A DNA stretch of 34,631 nt, taken from assembly GCA_002327315.1 (NCBI GenBank), contig DCVI01000135.1, positions 1 to 34,631 of the forward strand. Direction: 5' to 3'. Both the position numbers and the translations under genes were made by a program. The notes under the pieces are model-generated. The model did no database searches. It saw only the letters and a program-made list of their open reading frames with translations, and was not told where the DNA came from. The stretch comes from Syntrophaceae bacterium UBA2192. GTDB taxonomy: Bacteria > Desulfobacterota > Syntrophia > Syntrophales > UBA2192. How positions within the stretch are numbered: position 1 is the first letter of the stretch; each line of letters opens with the position of its first letter. Below are positions 29,684 through 34,631 of this stretch, piece after piece.

Positions 29684-31012
29684 ATGAACCACATTGAAAA
29701 GATCGACATCCTCATCACTGGCGGCACCCTTCTCACCCTGTCCGACGGAATGGACATGATCGACGACGCCGCCGTCGGCATCTCCGGGGGAACGATCCGC
29801 TTTGCCTGCACCAGGGCCGAAGCCCCGGCGTCAAACCCTGTCGAAACAATCGATGCCGCGGGCTGTGCCGTCATGCCGGGCCTGGTGAACACGCACACCC
29901 ACCTTCCGATGACCTGCTTCCGGGGGCTCGCCGACGATCTGCCTCTGATGGAGTGGCTCCACGACCACATGTTCCCCGCCGAGGCCAAGCACTTGAACCG
30001 CGAGATGATCTACCGGGGCGCCCTTCTCGGCGTGGCCGAGATGATCCGCTCGGGCACGACCACCTGCTGCGACAGTTATTTTTACGAGAGCCACGTGGCC
30101 CAGGCTGCTGTCGATGCCGGTGTTCGCATCGTGGCGGGCCGGGGATTCATCGACTTCACACCCCCCGATGCAGCGGAGCTGGGGAAAAAGGCGGCAGCGG
30201 CGGAGAAGTTCATCACGAAATGGAATCCCCTTTATCCGATGGTAACGCCATCGCTGTTCTGTCACTCCCCTTACACCTGCGCCACGGAAACGCTCCAACT
30301 GGTGAAGCGCATCGCCGGCGAGGCGGGCGTGCCCTTCATGATGCACCTCTCCGAGACAAAGGAGGAAGGGGAGATCGTCCGGTCGCGCTACGGGCTCAAG
30401 CCGGTCCGTTACCTCGATGCGATCGGGGTCCTCGGCGGGAAAACGGCCATGGTTCATTGCAACTGGCTCGATGAGGACGAAATGGATCTGCTCGCGTCAA
30501 GCGGCACCGGCGTCTGTCACTGCCCCGAGAGCAGCATGAAACTCGCTGCAGGCATCGCCCCGATCCCGAAACTTCTGGATCGTGGTGTTCCCGTCGGTCT
30601 GGGGACCGACGGCTGCGCAAGCAACAACGACCTGGACATGCTGCTCGAGCTCGACACGATGGCGAAGCTCCACAAGGTCTCGACGATGAACCCGACGGTG
30701 ATGGATGCCGCAGCGGCGCTTCAGATTGCCACGACCGGGGGCGCCCGCGTGCTGGGTCTTCAGCGCCTCATCGGGTCCGTTGAGCCGGGAAAGTGCGCTG
30801 ATCTCATCGTGCTCGACATGAAGAAGGCACACCTCACCCCCCTGTACCATCTTTATTCCCAAATCGTTTATGCCTGCAGGGGAAGCGACGTGAGGGATGC
30901 GATCATCGACGGGAAGGTCGTGATGCGCAACCGGAGACTGTTAACCCTGGATGTGCAGAAAGTCATGGACGACGTCCGCGAGATTGCCGATCGGGTCCGC
31001 AGAAAAGACTAG
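29684..31012 (+). CDS. Amidohydrolase, SAH/MTA (or 5'-deoxyadenosine) deaminase type, copy 2
   Basis: This 442-residue paralogue of the preceding gene keeps the same catalytic residues: His71 and His73 (NTHTH), M-H-L-S-E-T-K with the His/Glu pair, V-H-C-N-W-L, and L-G-T-D-G-C-A-S-N-N-D-L-D. By eye roughly half the positions match copy 1, with long blocks such as M-T-C-F-R-G in common. Two intact, co-transcribed copies suggest different substrate preference rather than simple redundancy. GAGGGC precedes the ATG. The TAG stop (31010-31012) shares its last base with the GGAATTG heptamer array. Confidence 0.87.
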   Translation: MNHIEKIDILITGGTLLTLSDGMDMIDDAAVGISGGTIRFACTRAEAPASNPVETIDAAGCAVMPGLVNTHTHLPMTCFRGLADDLPLMEWLHDHMFPAEAKHLNREMIYRGALLGVAEMIRSGTTTCCDSYFYESHVAQAAVDAGVRIVAGRGFIDFTPPDAAELGKKAAAAEKFITKWNPLYPMVTPSLFCHSPYTCATETLQLVKRIAGEAGVPFMMHLSETKEEGEIVRSRYGLKPVRYLDAIGVLGGKTAMVHCNWLDEDEMDLLASSGTGVCHCPESSMKLAAGIAPIPKLLDRGVPVGLGTDGCASNNDLDMLLELDTMAKLHKVSTMNPTVMDAAAALQIATTGGARVLGLQRLIGSVEPGKCADLIVLDMKKAHLTPLYHLYSQIVYACRGSDVRDAIIDGKVVMRNRRLLTLDVQKVMDDVREIADRVRRKD

Positions 31013-31048
31013 GAATTGGGTATTGGGAATTGGGAAACTGGGAATTAG
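31012..31048 (+). repeat. Heptamer array, GGAATTG family
   Basis: Units GGAATTG, GGTATTG, GGAATTG, then two 8-base variants (GGAAACTG, GGAATTAG). The array begins on the last base of the amidohydrolase stop codon. Confidence 0.75.
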
Positions 31049-31063
31049 GTTATGATTCTTCTT

Positions 31064-31095
31064 CACTCAGACACTTAGACACTCAGACACTTCTT
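31064..31095 (+). repeat. Octamer array, CACTYAGA family
   Basis: Units CACTCAGA, CACTTAGA, CACTCAGA and a decayed CACTTCTT, in perfect 8-bp phase. Further CTAGTCAC words follow to 31125. A 7-bp hairpin (TGCGCGC / GCGCGCA, 31132-31148) closes the tract just before the stop of the leftward TPR gene. Confidence 0.75.
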
Positions 31096-31148
31096 CCTCC
31101 ACTAGTCACAAGCCGCTAGTCACTTCTTCACTGCGCGCACAGCGCGCA

Positions 31149-31685
31149 TCACCACTCGATGCCTTTTGATTTGAGATACCCCTGCATTTCCCTTATCCCC
31201 AGCCGTGCCGCCTTTTTCATGTCCTCTAGGGCCTGTTTCGTCTCTCCCTGGCTCCAGAGCAGGGATGCGCGGTTACAATAGGCTTTACCATACTGCGGGT
31301 CTACCGACACGGCATGTGTGTAGTCCTCGATGGCTTTGATGAATTTTCCCGCCTTCTCGTGCGTAATCCCCCGATTGTAGTAAATCTCCGGCGATCTCGG
31401 CGAGTGCGCGATTGCTCTCGAGTAATCGCTGATCGCTCGTCCGTAATTCCTCACGGCAAAATAGGCATTGGCCCTTCGAAAACCGGTGATGGCCTCTTCA
31501 TGAATGATGCCCCGGCTCTGCTCGATGCGGGCTTCCGTTTCCGGGCCGAAGATCGGGGGATTGATCTGGATTTCTGCAATGCTCTCCGGAGAAGGGTCAA
31601 GGGTGGACCAGCCGTTTCCCTTTTCCCGTTTCACGCCGGCGGGCTTTGACATGAGTCCGAGAAGTTCCGACAGTCTGTCTTTCAT
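31149..31685 (-). CDS. Cytosolic TPR protein
   Basis: The 178-residue product has no signal peptide. The first 70 residues are polar and unrecognised; residues about 75-178 hold three TPR units (A-N-A-Y-F-A-V-R-N-Y-G-R-A-I-S-D-Y-S-R-A-I, then Y-Y-N-R-G-I-T-H-E-K-A-G-K-F-I-K-A-I-E-D-Y, then Y-C-N-R-A-S-L-L-W-S-Q-G). It is probably a protein-protein adaptor. The ATG at 31685 has GAGG eight bases before it; an in-frame start at 31736 lies within the heptamer repeat region and is rejected. It is isolated between repeat arrays. Confidence 0.8.
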   Translation of the reverse strand: MKDRLSELLGLMSKPAGVKREKGNGWSTLDPSPESIAEIQINPPIFGPETEARIEQSRGIIHEEAITGFRRANAYFAVRNYGRAISDYSRAIAHSPRSPEIYYNRGITHEKAGKFIKAIEDYTHAVSVDPQYGKAYCNRASLLWSQGETKQALEDMKKAARLGIREMQGYLKSKGIEW

Positions 31686-31697
31686 GAGATAAACCTC

Positions 31698-31732
31698 GGC
31701 AAAGGGCTTATGGCTCAGGGCAAATGGCAAAG
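31698..31732 (+). repeat. Heptamer array, GGCTHAN family (5 units)
   Basis: Five phase-perfect units (GGCAAAG, GGCTTAT, GGCTCAG, GGCAAAT, GGCAAAG) lie just upstream of the TPR gene start. The inverted array at 31754-31781 belongs to the same family. Confidence 0.85.
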
Positions 31733-31753
31733 ACAAATTTCTTTTCTGTGACC

Positions 31754-31781
31754 TTATGCCTTTAGCCTTTAGCCCTATGCC
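31754..31781 (-). repeat. Heptamer array, GGCTHAN family, inverted (4 units)
   Basis: On the minus strand four phase-perfect units (GGCATAG, GGCTAAA, GGCTAAA, GGCATAA) start five bases after the TAA stop of the leftward gene at 31787. The array mirrors the one at 31698-31732 across a 21-bp spacer. Confidence 0.85.
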
Positions 31782-31786
31782 TACCT

Positions 31787-32560
31787 TTATAAAAATGTGA
31801 CCGTGAACAGATCCCGGACGACCTCTTCTTCGCGAAACATGCTCTCGCCGTCATAACGGACATCGATGAGCAGGCGTTCCTCGATCCCGAGGTTTGAAAG
31901 GTCGAGAAACGCGAATTCCAGTTTTCCGGTCACGAACTCCCCGTCGATATCCAGTTCGAAGGCGTAACGCCCCTCGCCGATCGTCCCGGCCGTCACGGCG
32001 ACATGATCCTTGCCCGGTGCAGGCTTCGAACCGGACTCTGACCGGGTGGTCTTGATCTTCCTGGCGTTGAGATCTTCCACGGCCTCGCCGTCCACCGTGA
32101 CGATGACGGAAAACGAGGAAGCCGTCCGCCCCAGGAGCCCCGTCTCGTGGAAGAAATCATCCACATCGTACCATGCGGTCCAGGTCGGGCCCACGAGCCG
32201 GGTCATGGCCTCGTCTTCCCAGTACCAGATGTCGCTGACGGCAAGCCCACGCTCCCGGCAGTGCGCCTCGATACGGTCTTTCGCCTTCGCCCGGATCTTT
32301 CCGCAGACGATCTCGCAGTCCTCGCCGCGAATCTCCACGCGGAGGATGTTCCGGGCGCGAAGGTCCTCCTCGGCAGGCGGCGTCTCCCGGTCCGTTTCCA
32401 GAACGGGGCGAGGGGTCACCTCTTCGTCCTCGTATCGTCCCAGCTTCCGGATCATCTCGGCGAGATCTTCCCCTGCCCGGCCGCCGATCCCTTTTTCGAA
32501 CTGGTCGATATTACCGTCGAGGATCTCTTCGACGTCGCGGGTCTTTTTCTTTTTCGGCAT
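31787..32560 (-). CDS. Cytosolic protein of unknown function
   Basis: The 257-residue protein starts with a lysine-rich stretch (M-P-K-K-K-K-T) and an acidic helical region (about 5-70), then a region with Trp-rich W-Y-W-E-D and W-T-A-W-Y-D-V-D-D-F-F (about 112-142), and a C-terminal beta-rich half. There is no signal peptide or membrane segment. I do not recognise a family. GGAGGGAG precedes the ATG at 32560; an upstream TTG at 32578 is inside that region and rejected. It is a single gene, with a heptamer array at its 3' end. Confidence 0.75.
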   Translation of the reverse strand: MPKKKKTRDVEEILDGNIDQFEKGIGGRAGEDLAEMIRKLGRYEDEEVTPRPVLETDRETPPAEEDLRARNILRVEIRGEDCEIVCGKIRAKAKDRIEAHCRERGLAVSDIWYWEDEAMTRLVGPTWTAWYDVDDFFHETGLLGRTASSFSVIVTVDGEAVEDLNARKIKTTRSESGSKPAPGKDHVAVTAGTIGEGRYAFELDIDGEFVTGKLEFAFLDLSNLGIEERLLIDVRYDGESMFREEEVVRDLFTVTFL

Positions 32561-32592
32561 GGCTCCCTCCTTCGTCAAGAGGGCTCAGGGAG

Positions 32593-32667
32593 GGGAACGG
32601 GGACTGGAACCCCTGCGTGTTCGACGGTACTCCATGAAGAGTCGGACCGGCGACTGCAGACGTTCCC
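32593..32667. other. Structured segment in a gene-free gap, tRNA-like outline
   Basis: The 339-bp gap between 32560 and 32900 has no convincing gene. Within it, GGGAACG (32593-32599) pairs with CGTTCCC (32661-32667) and encloses GGGG-ACTGGAA-CCCC (32599-32613), ACTC-CATGAA-GAGT (flanked by CGGT/ACCG) and AGTCG-GACCGG-CGACT, a multibranch fold of tRNA-like size. Read leftward the last arm is T-arm-like, but the D arm, discriminator and CCA do not fit a working tRNA. It may be a decayed tRNA or another structured RNA. Confidence 0.35.
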
Positions 32668-32899
32668 ATGCTGCCGACGCGCAAGGCATGCGGGTGCAGC
32701 CCCGTGTCAACAGTGCGAGATGATTGAATCTTCGAAAAACTCCCCGATACGCGCCTTCCCCTCCGTCGGCTGCATCGTGTAAATCATAATAGCTCGATCC
32801 GTTCAAGCCGTAAAGAGGAAAAAATGGGTTGTGATTGCCAATGCAGCCTTTTTCCGGTAGAGGATACCCATCACGGATCATGCAGGCAGGAGGATATCC

Positions 32900-33346
32900 A
32901 TGGCGATTGTTACATTCCGGTCCGAGTCCGTTCTCAAAGGTGGCCTTTCCGTCGAAAACCGGGCGGGGAAATTCACGGTGCTGATGGATGAGCCGGAGAC
33001 GCTCCGCGGGACCGACACGGGCATGAACCCCGTCGAGATGCTTCTATGCTGTCTGGGGGCATGCCAGTGCATCGTGGCACGCCTGTTTGCCAGGGCAAGG
33101 AAGATAGAGTTTCAGGATCTCCGGGTCGAGTTGGAGGGGGATCTGGACACCGACGGCTTTTTGAAGGGCAAGGACGGCGTGAGGGCGGGGCTCCATGAAA
33201 TCCGTTACACGTTTCACATCAGGACCGACGCCGATGAGGAGAAGGTCCGCGAATTCGTCGATTTCGTGAAAAGCCGCTGTCCCGTCAACGATTCGCTTCT
33301 CGGCCACGTTCCGGTCATACAAAAAGAGATCGTCATTTCGAGGTGA
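32900..33346 (+). CDS. OsmC-family protein
   Basis: OsmC/Ohr proteins reduce organic hydroperoxides with two cysteines. The 148-residue product carries the pair: Cys55 in CLGACQCIV at the start of the central helix and Cys127 in KSRCPVND. An extra Cys57 and Cys50-Cys51 are present near the first. Length and the V-S-V-E-N-R-x-G-x-F start favour the OsmC/YhfA-like branch rather than Ohr. Whether it acts on peroxides is not certain for this branch. AGGAGG lies eight bases before the ATG. The last 14 bp overlap the convergent cysteine-rich gene. Confidence 0.87.
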   Translation: MAIVTFRSESVLKGGLSVENRAGKFTVLMDEPETLRGTDTGMNPVEMLLCCLGACQCIVARLFARARKIEFQDLRVELEGDLDTDGFLKGKDGVRAGLHEIRYTFHIRTDADEEKVREFVDFVKSRCPVNDSLLGHVPVIQKEIVISR

Positions 33347-33569
33347 TCGATTCGCGCCCGGCCGGCGGGTCCCGAAAGGCGGCATTCGGATTCACCATCG
33401 GGTCCCAGGCGCATTTGGGACAGTAATAAGCCGGCCACACGCACCCGCAGCCCGAGCCGATGAGCTCGAACAGGGCGCAGGTTTCGCAGATGCCCGCCCC
33501 GCAGCCCAGGCATGGGGTGAAAACGACTTTCGCCCGGCATACTTCACAGGTCCCGATCTCAGCCTCCAT
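33333..33569 (-). CDS. Cysteine-rich zinc-ribbon-like mini-protein
   Basis: The 78-residue protein has ten cysteines, at 8, 11, 20, 23, 28, 31, 41, 43, 50 and 53, mostly as CxxC pairs, so it probably binds two zinc ions (or a metal cluster). The order CxxC-CxxC-CxxC-CxC-CxxC fits tandem treble-clef or zinc-ribbon knuckles. No signal peptide is present. AGGAG precedes the ATG. I do not recognise a named family. Its end overlaps the OsmC gene by 14 bp in convergent orientation. It is transcribed in the same direction as the kinase-like gene 100 bp upstream. Confidence 0.75.
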   Translation of the reverse strand: MEAEIGTCEVCRAKVVFTPCLGCGAGICETCALFELIGSGCGCVWPAYYCPKCAWDPMVNPNAAFRDPPAGRESITSK

Positions 33570-33669
33570 GCCGGAATCTCCTTTTTCAACCCGGTCATAC
33601 CCGCACGCCCCGGTCCGTACGGTCGCTTCCTGCAGGCCGCCGTCAGGGATCGCCGCGTTTTCCCCTCGC

Positions 33670-34503
33670 TCAGACCGCCTTGGCCTTCTTCAGCTTGCCG
33701 GGCTTTTTGCCTTCGTAGACCTGCGTCCAGTCGCCGAACGCGATGAGGATCGTGTCCACGGCCCCTTCGATCCCCACTTTCTCCGTGTTGATCACGAGGT
33801 CGTAATTCAGCGGGTCCATCGAGTCGGTCTGGAAATATTTCCGTATGAAGGCAATCCGGTCAGCGTCGCGCTTTTCGATGTACTTCTGCGCATCGGCGCG
33901 CGAGAGGTTCCGGATCGTCATCATGCTCTCGATCCGGTACTCGAGCGGCGCGATGATTTTCACGCGGAAGGTCGTCTCCGGAGGCAGGATGTATCCGGCC
34001 CCCCGGCCCACGAAGATGGCGTTGCCGTGTTTTCCGATCGTCCCCATGACCATCGTGAGGTGCTTCAGGTAATCGCTCGGCCAGAGATGCCTGGAGACAA
34101 ACATGGAATTGATCCAGCTCTCCATGGTCGTGACGGCCTTCTCGTCCAGCGTCTCGATGACCTTCGTGCTCATCTTGGAGCTCTCGGCCACCCGTTGGAT
34201 GATCTGCCCTGCCATGAGGTCCATCTTGGTCTTTTTCGCCAGGATGCGGGCGATCTCGCTTCCCCCGGCGCCGGCCTGCCGGGAAATCGCGATGGAGTAT
34301 ACGCTCACCGGGGCTTTTTCCCGCTGCCACTTGTCCAGCTGCTCCTGTACGATCTTCGCCTCGACCTCGCTGTCCTTGATCTGCACATCCCGCGTGTAGT
34401 CGGGACAGTTGACGTTGAAAAGCGCGTCCGTAACGACCTGGAAGCGTTTCTGGCAGTGTTCGCGCCAGGCACAGATGGAACATACTTTTCTGTCCAGATG
34501 CAT
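33670..34503 (-). CDS. Cytidylate-kinase-like protein with N-terminal cysteine cluster
   Basis: The 277-residue protein has two parts. Residues 1-40 contain C8-x2-C11-x5-C17-x15-C33 (the last in N-C-P-D-Y), which could bind an Fe-S cluster or zinc. Residues about 68-260 form a P-loop kinase of the cytidylate-kinase-like type (PF13189): a Walker A variant I-S-R-Q-A-G-A-G-G-S-E-I-A at 73-85, followed by V-G-R-G-A-G-Y-I-L and the R-I-x-x-M block. The C-terminus is Lys-rich. Family members are not shown to be true CMP kinases; the substrate is unknown. GGGGGTGAG precedes the ATG. A heptamer array lies just upstream. Confidence 0.83.
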   Translation of the reverse strand: MHLDRKVCSICAWREHCQKRFQVVTDALFNVNCPDYTRDVQIKDSEVEAKIVQEQLDKWQREKAPVSVYSIAISRQAGAGGSEIARILAKKTKMDLMAGQIIQRVAESSKMSTKVIETLDEKAVTTMESWINSMFVSRHLWPSDYLKHLTMVMGTIGKHGNAIFVGRGAGYILPPETTFRVKIIAPLEYRIESMMTIRNLSRADAQKYIEKRDADRIAFIRKYFQTDSMDPLNYDLVINTEKVGIEGAVDTILIAFGDWTQVYEGKKPGKLKKAKAV

Positions 34504-34540
34504 GGTTTCTCACCCCCTTCGTTTCGATAGAGGCGTTAAC

Positions 34541-34582
34541 GTTATGGCTTAAGGTTAATGGCTAAGGGCTCATGGCTCAAGG
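34541..34582 (+). repeat. Heptamer array, GGCTHAN family (6 units)
   Basis: Six phase-perfect 7-base units (GTTATGG, CTTAAGG, TTAATGG, CTAAGGG, CTCATGG, CTCAAGG) share the consensus YTHADGG, the same family as the arrays at 31698 and 31754 in another phase. Similar words (GGCTTAA, CTTATG) recur at the window end. Confidence 0.85.
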
Positions 34583-34631
34583 TATTTCATGATTTTCTTA
34601 TAATATTCTCTTCTTTGGCTTAAGCCTTATG

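Noticed and set aside
28420..29988. Long leftward open frame opposite the amidohydrolases
   Set aside because: Mirror frame of two clearly conserved enzymes; no start site or domain supports it.
32593..32678. Selenocysteine or other functional tRNA
   Set aside because: A TCA sits in a possible anticodon loop, but the size, D arm, T-loop sequence and missing CCA do not fit a functional tRNA-Sec or any standard tRNA.
32824..32991. Short cysteine-containing frame (ATG at 32824, preceded by AGAGG) overlapping the OsmC start
   Set aside because: About 55 residues, mostly overlapping the OsmC gene in another frame, with Cys-rich start but no recognisable pattern; not enough to call a gene.
32900..33346. 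Selenoprotein version of OsmC
   Set aside because: Both active-site positions are normal cysteine codons and no in-frame TGA is seen.
16671..34582. CRISPR array
   Set aside because: The repeats are contiguous 7-8 bp units with no unique spacers of regular length and no cas genes nearby.

Overview
The window looks like chromosomal DNA of a GC-rich Gram-negative bacterium, most plausibly a deltaproteobacterium of the Syntrophales/Desulfobacterota type. This rests on gene content: exported lipoproteins, a TolC-type efflux operon, FolE2 instead of FolE1, SAH/MTA-type deaminases, cytidylate-kinase-like proteins and many TPR proteins. The sequence shows no phage, plasmid, insertion sequence or CRISPR signature. 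Taxonomy is inference.

Layout. 1-3.2 kb: a small coiled-coil gene, then rightward queD-folE2 (overlapping ATGA) and nhaA. 3.2-10.1 kb: a leftward drug-efflux operon, TetR regulator > TolC-type channel > membrane-fusion lipoprotein > RND pump > small PG0541/P-II-like protein, with operator-like palindromes before the regulator. 10.2-15.4 kb: a patatin phospholipase, a TM0106-type nuclease with a near-consensus promoter that should give a leaderless mRNA, a TVP38 membrane protein, and a leftward block in which a two-gene YtxH + DUF948 module occurs twice. 15.5-20.4 kb: SppA-type peptidase, a FAM173-like methyltransferase, an alpha/beta hydrolase, a J-domain/receiver fusion, a lytic transglycosylase and a small LETM1-like membrane protein. 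20.6-24.0 kb: a leftward envelope operon (DUF6438 protein > M48 metalloprotease with TPRs > secreted unknown). 24.1-27.9 kb: a leftward four-gene operon in which every product carries an export signal: DUF4384 protein > glycine-zipper lipoprotein > BON/caspase-like protease > TPR lipoprotein, driven by a TTGACA-17-TATACT promoter overlaid by an 18-bp palindrome. 28.1-31.0 kb: tRNA-Leu(UAA) and two tandem amidohydrolases. 31.1-34.5 kb: TPR protein, unknown cytosolic protein, OsmC-like protein, a ten-cysteine mini-protein and a cytidylate-kinase-like protein with an N-terminal cysteine cluster.

The strongest candidate for an undescribed system is the exported caspase operon. A short motif, G-[AST]-K-D-I-[VI]-[VL]-[DE], occurs in the inter-subunit linker of the caspase and twice in the C-terminal part of the DUF4384 partner (with a degenerate third copy near its N-terminus). 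This suggests a protease-substrate or shared-ligand relation.

A second window-wide signal is a set of phase-perfect heptamer arrays (GTGACCA-type, GGCTHAN-type, GGAATTG-type, and an 8-mer CACTYAGA-type). They lie mostly at the 3' ends of genes, often supply or abut the stop codon, and twice occur as inverted pairs. They resemble in style the heptanucleotide STRR repeats of cyanobacteria.
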